From contig JBFONV010000001.1 of assembly GCA_040779335.1 (NCBI GenBank), forward strand, positions 806,001 to 870,000: a stretch of DNA of 64,000 nt, given 5' to 3'. The position numbers and the translations under genes were made by a program. Below, in pieces: positions 8,672 through 16,325 of this stretch; positions within the stretch are counted from its first letter, which is position 1; each line of letters begins with the position of its first letter. The DNA is from JBFONV01 sp040779335 (lineage in GTDB: Bacteria > Pseudomonadota > Gammaproteobacteria > Enterobacterales > Alteromonadaceae). The notes under the pieces were generated by a model, which saw only the letters and a list, made by a program, of their open reading frames with translations, was not told where the DNA came from and searched no databases.

Positions 8672-9804
8672 TGGCGACCTTTAAACTTGGTTTGATCGTT
8701 AATCCTATCGCTGGTATTGGCGGCAGTGTTGCCTTAAAGGGCAGCGATGGCGTCGACATAGCAGACAAAGCTATTGCGTTAGGAGGAGAAGCGAAAGCCA
8801 ATATGCGCACGCAAATGGCGCTTGAGCTATTACTGCCATATAAAGAAAACATCGTTATATATACCGCAAGCGGATTAATGGGCGAAAACTCGGCCAAATC
8901 TTTGGGCTTTAACGTTAACGTGATTTATCAAACCGCTAGTGACAAAACGACGGCAAAAGATACTGAAGAAGCCGTAGCTGAATTAATAAAATGTGGTGTA
9001 GATTTATTATTATTTGCTGGCGGCGACGGTACTGCGCGAGATGTTTGTCATGTGGTGGGCGATAGTTTTACTGTGCTAGGCATTCCAGCTGGATGTAAAA
9101 TACATTCTGGTGTTTATGCCGTAACACCCAAAGCCGCTGGTCGAGTGATTGAAATGATGGTCACTGGACAACTAGTTACCCTAGACGAAGCGGATGTCAT
9201 GGATATTGACGAAAGCTTATTTCGTCAAGGAGTCGTCAAAGCAAAACGCTATGGTGAAATGCATGTGCCAACGGAATTGAGGTATATGCAATCGACAAAA
9301 GCGGGAGGCAAAGAATCTGATGAACTTGTTTTACATGATATTGCCGCGTTTATTATTGAAGAAATGGACGACAATGTCATCGTGATGGGCTCAGGGTCAA
9401 CAACTGCGTTTATTATGGACGAGCTTGGTCTCACTAATACCTTATTGGGTGTTGACGTTATTCAACACGAGAGCGTGTTGAAAAATGACATTACTGAGCC
9501 AGAACTTTGGCAGCTGATCCAAAATCACCAAGAAGATACCATTAAGCTTGTTATCACGCTCATTGGCGGGCAAGGGCATATCTTTGGTCGTGGTAATCAA
9601 CAATTAAGTCCGAGGGTTATTCGCGCTATCGGCAAAGACAATATTGTTATTGTAGCCACTAAAAGTAAGCTGAGCGCGTTAAATGGTAGACCGTTGATTG
9701 TTGATACTGGTGATGGTGAGTTAGATCAGGAATTAGCCGGTTTTATTAAAGTAATAACGGGTTATAAAGATCATGTCTTATATCCTGTTGCCAGTCCGCA
9801 GTAA
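8671..9804 (+). CDS. ATP-NAD-kinase-like protein (COG3199 type)
   Basis: Predicted kinase of the ATP-NAD kinase/diacylglycerol kinase fold, 377 residues. The N-terminal LIVNPIAGIGG and the nucleotide motif FAGGDGTARD (around residue 115) are diagnostic. The C-terminal half contains GSGSTTAFIMDELG and LIGGQGHIFGRGNQQLSPRVI, typical of AcoX/COG3199 proteins. It is distinct from the true nadK at the left edge. The start is GTG at 8671, with AAGGAG at 8659-8664; the upstream stop TAG shares its G. The exact substrate is unknown for this subfamily. Sitting between epmC and yfcL suggests co-expression, not a proven shared function. Confidence 0.82.
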   Translation: MATFKLGLIVNPIAGIGGSVALKGSDGVDIADKAIALGGEAKANMRTQMALELLLPYKENIVIYTASGLMGENSAKSLGFNVNVIYQTASDKTTAKDTEEAVAELIKCGVDLLLFAGGDGTARDVCHVVGDSFTVLGIPAGCKIHSGVYAVTPKAAGRVIEMMVTGQLVTLDEADVMDIDESLFRQGVVKAKRYGEMHVPTELRYMQSTKAGGKESDELVLHDIAAFIIEEMDDNVIVMGSGSTTAFIMDELGLTNTLLGVDVIQHESVLKNDITEPELWQLIQNHQEDTIKLVITLIGGQGHIFGRGNQQLSPRVIRAIGKDNIVIVATKSKLSALNGRPLIVDTGDGELDQELAGFIKVITGYKDHVLYPVASPQ

Positions 9805-9853
9805 TATTTATATTAGTATCACTCAAATGAAATTAGGTGAGAGAAAAACGATT

Positions 9854-10126
9854 ATGCAATTTGAAAATTTATCCGCTCTGTATCAATATTTTGATGATCT
9901 TGTTTGCCATGATGACAACGAAGATGTGTTATTTGCCAGTAGCTATATTCGCGGGTTTATTAGTTTATCTGCCAGCGGATTCGGTGATGAGACGCAAGTA
10001 CTGACTGAGCAATTAGCTGATGACGTTACTGACAAGCTTGAGCAGGCAAAAACAGAATTGTCGCCACAAGATCGTGAAATTATTAAACTCTACTGGCATG
10101 ATTTAAAAGCCTATTTCACCAGCTAA
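9854..10126 (+). CDS. yfcL: YfcL family protein
   Basis: Small soluble protein of unknown function, about 90 residues from the ATG at 9854. The same frame is open further upstream to 9773, but that would overlap the preceding gene and lacks family similarity. It shares with E. coli YfcL the LFASSYIRGFISL segment and a C-terminal ELSPQDREI...W helix. E. coli has yfcL beside epmC and mnmC, so the neighbourhood supports the call. It converges on mnmC with a 37-base gap. Confidence 0.82.
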   Translation: MQFENLSALYQYFDDLVCHDDNEDVLFASSYIRGFISLSASGFGDETQVLTEQLADDVTDKLEQAKTELSPQDREIIKLYWHDLKAYFTS

Positions 10127-10163
10127 TAACTGATTAATAAAATAGGCTCAACGTTTGTATTCG

Positions 10164-12167
10164 TTAGCTGTCAAATTTACGCTTGATGATATCTCTGATC
10201 ACGAAACGGTTAGGCGATAGGTTAAATAACATTTTATTATCAACCGGATAGGGCGTACCACTTAGTTCTGCGGTTAAAATATCGGCAAGTAGTGGCGCCG
10301 AGCATAATCCTCGTGCGCCTAGCCCCGTTATCACATATAAATTGTCGATACTTGGCGGGCTTTGGTAAAAACGCCAATTTTTATCTTTAGCCAAATGCGC
10401 GTACGTTGGCTTATGTGCCGCTATATCTGGCATTATACCGACCATAGGTAAATGGTCTGGGGTTGAGCAACGCAGTCTTGCTTTACTGCCCGCAATATCT
10501 TGCTCTTGCCAATCGGTTAAGTTGGGGAGGCATTTTTCGAGCATGGCTAAGTTAAATCTATCATCCTCAATTGAAGACTCAATATTAAAACTATTTTTGT
10601 CGAATGTAGCGCCAATGCAGTGTTGATCTCTATGGGCTGGCGTTAAATAACCTTTGTGGCAGATGACCGTCGATAATTTATTGATGGTTTTATTGCTCGA
10701 CATGCGAGTCACTTGCCCACGAACTGAGGTTAATGGTAATTGGTTAATTATATTAAGTTTTATACTGTCTGCGCCGCCGCAAACCACCACAACAGTGGCT
10801 TTAAACGTTTCTCGTACACTGTGTAATCGCCATGATTTATCGGCCTTTTGTTCAAGGTGAGTTATCGCGACATTATTTTCTATTCTTAAGCGGTTAGTCA
10901 GTGATGCGGCTTTAAAAAGTTGCTCAACCAATTCTTGTGGGGCGATCCAGCCCGCGTTTGGCATAAACAGTCCACCGTAATTAAGCTTTAGGTTAGCTGC
11001 TTTGGACGCGCCATCGTTGTCTATGCTATGAATTAATGCTTTGGGCCATTGAGCTAATTGTTCAAATGCCTTTTGTCTTTTCTGCAGGGTCTCTTTATAG
11101 GACACTTCAAGTAGGCCGCACCAATCGTGACTAAAATGAAAACCTTGGTCAAGCAACGATTGATAAAGCGATTTTGCATGCCAAAATGCGTGCTCGTAAA
11201 ATGCACTAATATCATCTCTTTGTTGGTGAATAAGCGGAAATAAGGCGCCAATAGCGTTACTTGAAGCCCCTTGCGCCACTTTGTTATCTTTACAATACAA
11301 GGTGACTTTAATGCCTTGTTTGGTTAGCGCATAAGCAGCACACGCCGAGGCAATTCCGCCACCAATAATACTGACGTGTTGTGGTTTAGTGATCAAAGGG
11401 CGTAACTGGTAGCCGTTGCCGGATTTTTTATTATGTTGATATTTGGCATAGAGCATCTCTTTTTTATCACAGTCAATGGCTCTTTTCTCGACACGAAAGC
11501 CAATGGCATACAATTGTCTTCTGACAAATCCGGCAACTGTAAAAGTGCCTAATGTTGCCTGCTCTTTGCTGAGCCTAGCGATTTGCTCGAAAAGTGATTC
11601 ACTCCACATGTCAGGGTTTTTTGCCGGAGAAAAGCCATCTAAAAACCAAGCATCAATTATTCCTGTTTTAGGGGCTTTTAGTTTAGTCAAAGCATCGGCA
11701 GCATCATCAAAAATAAGCTGCAGTTTCACTTGGCCGTCAAAAAAGTTTAACAGACATTTCTTTTCCGGCTTGCCAGGATATTGAGACGTTAGTAAATTTG
11801 CGTAGTAGGCAAGTTCGGGCCAAATCGCTAGCGATTGAATGAGTTGTGCTTTTGACAATGGATATTTTTCAACGCTAATGAAAGAAAGCGCAGGCAGATA
11901 GGCATTTTCCTCACTATTTTTAAGCTCAGTGATAACCTGATGATAGGTTTGTAAGGTTAATAAAAAATTTAAGCCAGTACCAAAGCCAGTTTCCGCAATG
12001 GTAAACGAATTTTTTTCCGTTAATAAGCGTTGATAAATATTGTTACTTTTTATAAAAACGAGTTCACTTTGCTGACAACCCGATTTAGTGTCGAAATAAA
12101 TATCGTTAAAGTGAGTTGAATATGGCGCACCATTGGCCTGAAAAGAAATAGAGTTTTGGTCTGTCAC
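10164..12167 (-). CDS. mnmC: Bifunctional tRNA-modifying enzyme MnmC
   Basis: Completes 5-methylaminomethyl-2-thiouridine at the wobble position of certain tRNAs. It is 667 residues (E. coli 668). The N-terminal SAM-dependent methyltransferase (about 1-245) includes IAETGFGTGLNFLL and DAWFLDGFSPAKNPDMW. The C-terminal FAD-dependent oxidoreductase begins at about residue 265 with the Rossmann motif SIIGGGIASACAAYAL and carries SVRGQVT and the late ITGLGARGLCSAPL FAD segment. Both domains look intact. It is divergent from fabB, as in E. coli. Confidence 0.96.
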   Translation of the reverse strand: MTDQNSISFQANGAPYSTHFNDIYFDTKSGCQQSELVFIKSNNIYQRLLTEKNSFTIAETGFGTGLNFLLTLQTYHQVITELKNSEENAYLPALSFISVEKYPLSKAQLIQSLAIWPELAYYANLLTSQYPGKPEKKCLLNFFDGQVKLQLIFDDAADALTKLKAPKTGIIDAWFLDGFSPAKNPDMWSESLFEQIARLSKEQATLGTFTVAGFVRRQLYAIGFRVEKRAIDCDKKEMLYAKYQHNKKSGNGYQLRPLITKPQHVSIIGGGIASACAAYALTKQGIKVTLYCKDNKVAQGASSNAIGALFPLIHQQRDDISAFYEHAFWHAKSLYQSLLDQGFHFSHDWCGLLEVSYKETLQKRQKAFEQLAQWPKALIHSIDNDGASKAANLKLNYGGLFMPNAGWIAPQELVEQLFKAASLTNRLRIENNVAITHLEQKADKSWRLHSVRETFKATVVVVCGGADSIKLNIINQLPLTSVRGQVTRMSSNKTINKLSTVICHKGYLTPAHRDQHCIGATFDKNSFNIESSIEDDRFNLAMLEKCLPNLTDWQEQDIAGSKARLRCSTPDHLPMVGIMPDIAAHKPTYAHLAKDKNWRFYQSPPSIDNLYVITGLGARGLCSAPLLADILTAELSGTPYPVDNKMLFNLSPNRFVIRDIIKRKFDS

Positions 12168-12270
12168 AACTTGTTTTTGATCCGATTATTAAAAAGTGAG
12201 CTTGATTCTTGTTGATTGAGATATTATTTTACCTCTACTTTCAATAGCATGCCATCGACTTGAAAGAATC

Positions 12271-12288
12271 AGTGTACAAGTGTACGCT
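12271..12288. promoter_or_regulatory. Probable FabR operator upstream of fabB
   Basis: AGTGTACAAGTGTACGCT is a near-perfect palindrome and closely resembles the FabR site of E. coli fabA/fabB (AGCGTACA-NN-TGTACGCT), with one arm differing by a single base. FabR represses unsaturated fatty acid synthesis genes. The site lies 71 bases before the fabB ATG and overlaps a FadR-like site by four bases. Confidence 0.8.
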
Positions 12289-12301
12289 GGACAGACCAGT
12301 A
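12285..12301. promoter_or_regulatory. Probable FadR operator upstream of fabB
   Basis: CGCTGGACAGACCAGTA matches the FadR consensus (AACTGGTCNGACCAGTT) at 12 of 16 defined positions and keeps the TGG-N5-CCA core. FadR activates fabA and fabB in E. coli. The centre is about 38 bases upstream of the start predicted from the -10-like TATGAT at 12319-12324, a suitable activator position because no -35 box is visible. Confidence 0.7.
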
Positions 12302-12318
12302 TGAGGGGCAAAAGTCGT

Positions 12319-12324
12319 TATGAT
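12319..12324 (+). promoter_or_regulatory. Candidate -10 box of fabB
   Basis: TATGAT lies 36 bases before the fabB ATG. The expected -35 region falls inside the FadR-like site and does not resemble TTGACA, which fits an activator-dependent promoter. Confidence 0.45.
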
Positions 12325-12359
12325 ACGCCCAATTTTTAAAATTTAATATGGTTATTAAA

Positions 12360-13571
12360 ATGAAACGTGTAGTGATCACCGGTTTAGGAATTGTATCGAG
12401 CATTGGTAACGATGCAGAGGAAGTTTTAGCGTCATTAAAATCTGGACGTTCAGGTATTTCTCGTTCAGAGAGCTTTGCTGAAAAAGGCTTACGTAGTCAA
12501 GTTTGGGGGCAACCAAACATAGATACAAAGGAACACATTGATCGTAAAGCGTTACGTTTTATGGGCGATGCCGCAGGTTATGCTTATATTGCCATGCAAC
12601 AATCCATTGATGATGCGAAATTAACGCCAGAGCAAGTATCAAACGTTAGAACGGGGATCGTGGCTGGTTCAGGTGGCGCCTCGTCTGCTAATGTTGTCGC
12701 CTCTGCCGATACTTTGCGCGAAAAGGGCGTCAAGCGTGTTGGTCCTTACGCCGTACCTAAAACCATGTCGAGTACATGTTCAGCGTGTTTAGCAACACCG
12801 TTTAAAATTAAAGGCGTTAATTATTCTATTAGCTCTGCTTGTGCAACCAGCGCTCATTGTATCGGTCATGCGGCTGAGCTTATTCAATTAGGTAAGCAAG
12901 ATATCGTTTTTGCTGGTGGTGGTGAAGAGGTAGATTGGTCATTGGCAATGATGTTCGATGGCATGGGTGCATTATCCTCTAAGTACAATGACACACCAGA
13001 GTTAGCGTCAAGAACTTACGATGCAGACCGTGATGGTTTTGTTATTTCTGGTGGCGGCGGTATGCTTGTCGTTGAAGAATTGGAACATGCGCTTGCCCGT
13101 GGTGCCCATATATACGCAGAAATCGTTGGCTACGGTGCAACGTCTGACGGTTACGATATGGTTGCTCCAAGTGGTGAAGGTGCAGTACGTTGTATGCAAC
13201 AAGCTATGATGGGCGTTGAAGGTGAAGTTGATTATCTTAATACCCACGGCACATCTACTCCAGTTGGCGATGTTAAAGAGCTTGGTGCTATTCAAGAAGT
13301 GTTTGGTAAAAAATCACCAGCAATAAGTGCAACTAAAGCGATGACTGGCCATGCACTAGGGGCTGCGGGTGTTCACGAAGCAATATATTCAATCTTGATG
13401 ATGGAAAATAACTTTGTTGCACCATCAATTAATATCAATAGTCTAGACGAGCAAGCACAAGGTTTAGATATCGTTACTGAAATGCGCGAGGCAGAGTTGG
13501 ACTTAGTAATGTCTAATAGTTTCGGCTTTGGCGGCACTAACGCTACTTTAGTGATGAAAAAATATAAATAA
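12360..13571 (+). CDS. fabB: Beta-ketoacyl-ACP synthase I FabB
   Basis: Condensing enzyme that elongates acyl-ACP with malonyl-ACP and is essential for unsaturated fatty acid elongation. From the ATG at 12360 it is 403 residues (E. coli 406); an ATG four codons earlier (12348) is in frame, but the family N-terminus is MKRVVITGLGIVSS. The catalytic cysteine is in SSACATSAH (residue 161), with active-site histidines in NTHGTSTPVGD and MTGHALGAAG. It is divergent from mnmC and followed by a strong terminator. FabR-like and FadR-like sites lie in the promoter. Confidence 0.97.
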   Translation: MKRVVITGLGIVSSIGNDAEEVLASLKSGRSGISRSESFAEKGLRSQVWGQPNIDTKEHIDRKALRFMGDAAGYAYIAMQQSIDDAKLTPEQVSNVRTGIVAGSGGASSANVVASADTLREKGVKRVGPYAVPKTMSSTCSACLATPFKIKGVNYSISSACATSAHCIGHAAELIQLGKQDIVFAGGGEEVDWSLAMMFDGMGALSSKYNDTPELASRTYDADRDGFVISGGGGMLVVEELEHALARGAHIYAEIVGYGATSDGYDMVAPSGEGAVRCMQQAMMGVEGEVDYLNTHGTSTPVGDVKELGAIQEVFGKKSPAISATKAMTGHALGAAGVHEAIYSILMMENNFVAPSININSLDEQAQGLDIVTEMREAELDLVMSNSFGFGGTNATLVMKKYK

Positions 13572-13596
13572 TTAGCTTTATATTATTTGCATAATA

Positions 13597-13631
13597 AACC
13601 ACCTGTTATTTGTTAACGGGTGGTTTTTTTT
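13597..13631 (+). terminator. Rho-independent terminator after fabB
   Basis: The stem AACCACC-T-GTT (13597-13607) pairs with AAC-G-GGTGGTT (13615-13625) around ATTTGTT, and eight or more T follow. Confidence 0.88.
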
Positions 13632-13899
13632 CGCCTCCATTTTTTGATCTACTCCTTAGTTTATTATTTCCAAACTCTATAAAGTACGTGATTTTAATCT
13701 ACTAAATCGCTTTGGAAAATATACAAGCAAATAATATTTTCGTTACAATACCGCCAAATCTGTTTCTGAATAAGTATTGTGGTGTTGTCTGCTAAGCCCA
13801 CCGTTTTTTTATAATGAAACTCAGTTTTATGAAGCTTACAATAAGTATTCATTATCGTGCGATGGTTATGGTTTAATTTGGAAAATCAATAGGAATAAA
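13632..13899 (+). other. fabB-pdxB intergenic leader
   Basis: This stretch is AT-rich. The pdxB frame stays open upstream to 13777, but the residues encoded there have no PdxB similarity, so I treat it as untranslated. No convincing promoter pair was found by eye, although the pdxB promoter must lie here because of the terminator before it. Confidence 0.5.
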
Positions 13900-15027
13900 G
13901 TGAAAATATTTTATGATGAAAACATGCCGTTTGCACCAGAGTTTTTCGCGAGTATAGGTGAATTATACCCCTTTGCAGGTCGAGAACTAACGCCAGAGCA
14001 AGTGCAAGAGGCTGATGTGTTATTAGTGCGCTCTATCACTAAAGTTAACGAAGAATTACTTAGCCGCAATTCAACATTATCTTTTGTTGGCACTGCCACC
14101 ATTGGTGTTGACCATATACAGCAATCTTATTTGCAACAACGTGGTATTGCTTTTTATTCCTCGCCAGGCTGCAACGCTATATCGGTCGCTGAATATGTGA
14201 TCAGCGCGCTGGTGGTTATGGCTGAGCGTTATTTATTAGATATATTTTCGTTGACGGTGGGCATAGTTGGGGCAGGAAATACTGGCTCGCGTCTTAGTGA
14301 AAAATTAACGGCGTTAGGGATAAAACATAAGTTGTGTGATCCACTCTTAGCGGCCAAAGGTGATAACAGAGCCTTTGTCTCACTTGAAGAGGTATTAGCG
14401 TGTGACGTTATTTCCCTGCATGTGCCTTTAACGATCGAAGGTGAGCATAAAACCTTTCATTTACTTGATGAAGTCAAACTCAATGCCTTGAGTGAAAACC
14501 AGATCTTAGTCAATGCTTGTCGTGGTGAAGTGGTCGATAATCAAGCATTATTAAAAATGAAACAAGCTGGTCATGGCCTTAAGCTAGTATTGGACGTATG
14601 GGAAAACGAACCTGACCTGCTAGAACCGCTGATCGCCTATACAGATATAGCGACAGCACATATTGCCGGTTATAGCTTAGAAGGAAAAGCTCGTGGCAGT
14701 GAAATGCTCTATCAGGCATTATGTTCAAGACTAAATATTGACGCTACGTTAGCCTTGAAAAATTTTTTACCTGCATCGGCAATAGAGCAGGTAAAAATAA
14801 ATCAAGCATTCGATAAAAATATACTAAACCAGTTAGTAAAAATGGTTTACGATGTCAGGCGAGATGATGCAATATTTCGTCAACAGATCCACCAACAAGG
14901 TTTTGATTATATCCGCAAAACATACCCAGCTCGCAGGGAGTTTTCGTCATTAACAGTAACCTTTAAAAATGAGGCTGAGAGTGATGTGCCACATCAACTT
15001 GGCTTTAACAATGTCAATGATAACTAA
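13900..15027 (+). CDS. pdxB: Erythronate-4-phosphate dehydrogenase PdxB
   Basis: NAD-dependent oxidation of 4-phosphoerythronate, second step of the DXP-dependent pyridoxal phosphate pathway. The GTG at 13900 is chosen because AGGA (13891-13894) precedes it and the product begins VKIFYDENMP, matching E. coli MKILVDENMP; this gives 375 residues (E. coli 378). It contains VRSITKVNE, VGTATIGVDH, the Rossmann segment VGIVGAGNTGSRL, the catalytic NACRGEVVDN and AHIAGYSLEGKARG. It is followed by asd after 33 bases. Confidence 0.95.
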   Translation: MKIFYDENMPFAPEFFASIGELYPFAGRELTPEQVQEADVLLVRSITKVNEELLSRNSTLSFVGTATIGVDHIQQSYLQQRGIAFYSSPGCNAISVAEYVISALVVMAERYLLDIFSLTVGIVGAGNTGSRLSEKLTALGIKHKLCDPLLAAKGDNRAFVSLEEVLACDVISLHVPLTIEGEHKTFHLLDEVKLNALSENQILVNACRGEVVDNQALLKMKQAGHGLKLVLDVWENEPDLLEPLIAYTDIATAHIAGYSLEGKARGSEMLYQALCSRLNIDATLALKNFLPASAIEQVKINQAFDKNILNQLVKMVYDVRRDDAIFRQQIHQQGFDYIRKTYPARREFSSLTVTFKNEAESDVPHQLGFNNVNDN

Positions 15028-15060
15028 TTGACGTTTAACATTTATAAGAGAGAGAGGAGC

Positions 15061-16080
15061 ATGGCACAGAAATTTGATGTTTGCGTACTTGGCGCAACGG
15101 GCTTAGTTGGCAAAACAATGATTGAAATTCTTCAGCAAAGAGATTTTCCCATAAATAAATTATACCCATTAGCAAGTGCTCGCTCTGCTGGGGAGTTTAT
15201 AGAATTTAATGGTGAAAATGTTGAAGTGCTCGATGCTGACAATTTTGATTGGAGTCTAGCGCAGATAGGTTTTTTCTCAGCGGGCGGCAGTATTTCGGCA
15301 AAGTACGCCCCTTTGGCAGGTGAAGCAGGTTGTATCGTTATTGATAATACTTCTGAATTTCGTTATGAAGCCGATATTCCGTTAGTCGTACCAGAAGTAA
15401 ATCCTGATGCGTTGGCTGAATACCGCAATCGTAACATTATCGCCAACCCTAACTGTTCAACTATTCAGATGTTAGTAGCGTTAAAACCAATTCAAGATGC
15501 TGTCGGTATTGACCGTATTAATGTTTGTACCTATCAGTCAGTTTCAGGTGGTGGCAAAACTGCAATGGATGAATTAGCCCATCAAACCGCTAACTTATTG
15601 CAAGGTAAGCCAATTGAATCAAAAGCTTTTTCTCGTCAAATAGCCTTTAACGTTATTCCACAGATTGATGTTTTTTTAGATAATGGTTACACCAAAGAAG
15701 AAATGAAGATGGTGTGGGAAACCAAGAAAATTTTTGGTGACGAGAATATTCGTGTTAACCCTACTGCGGTACGCGTACCGGTATTTTTTGGTCATGCAGA
15801 GGCTTTACACATTGAAACAAATGCACCTATTTCAGCTGAAGAAGTTAAAGAGTTGTTAAGACACGCGGATGGTGTTGTGCTATGTGAAAATGATGAAGAT
15901 TTTCCGACGCAGATTGGTGAAGCAAGTGGAAAAGATGCCACTTATGTGGGCCGTATTCGTGAAGATATTAGCCACAATAACGGCATAAACTTATGGGTTG
16001 TTGCAGACAATGTTCGCAAAGGTGCCGCCACTAACAGTATTCAAATTGCTGAATTACTTATCAAAGAATATTTGTCATAA
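15061..16080 (+). CDS. asd: Aspartate-semialdehyde dehydrogenase
   Basis: Reduces aspartyl phosphate to aspartate semialdehyde, the branch point to lysine/diaminopimelate, threonine and methionine. From the ATG at 15061 (GAGGAG at 15053-15058) it has 339 residues. It shows the NADP loop CVLGATGLVGKTM, the catalytic cysteine in ANPNCSTIQM (residue 132) and the basic/histidine region GHAEALHIE. It occupies the position where E. coli has usg, whose product is an asd-like paralog, but here the catalytic cysteine is retained, as in Pseudomonas and Vibrio enzymes. It is probably co-transcribed with pdxB. Confidence 0.94.
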   Translation: MAQKFDVCVLGATGLVGKTMIEILQQRDFPINKLYPLASARSAGEFIEFNGENVEVLDADNFDWSLAQIGFFSAGGSISAKYAPLAGEAGCIVIDNTSEFRYEADIPLVVPEVNPDALAEYRNRNIIANPNCSTIQMLVALKPIQDAVGIDRINVCTYQSVSGGGKTAMDELAHQTANLLQGKPIESKAFSRQIAFNVIPQIDVFLDNGYTKEEMKMVWETKKIFGDENIRVNPTAVRVPVFFGHAEALHIETNAPISAEEVKELLRHADGVVLCENDEDFPTQIGEASGKDATYVGRIREDISHNNGINLWVVADNVRKGAATNSIQIAELLIKEYLS

Positions 16081-16325
16081 TATTCGTCTACTTTGCTAAA
16101 TTATTAAATATAAGTTAGCAATTTCTAAAGAAAATCAGAAATTAGTCGTTATAAACTATGACTAGTTTCTGATCTATTCAAATACTATAATTAATTGAAC
16201 ATTCTAAGAGAATTATTTTCTAAGATTGGTATGATATAAACAGTTGGAATAAACATTGCTTTGTTTTTTCTGATCTTGGATGAGCCAAAAGTTTGGCGAT
16301 AGTGATAATAATTAGGAAAGCCTTG

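Noticed and set aside
13777..13899. N-terminal extension of pdxB
   Set aside because: The upstream residues are unlike any PdxB, and the GTG at 13900 has a good ribosome-binding site and the family N-terminus.
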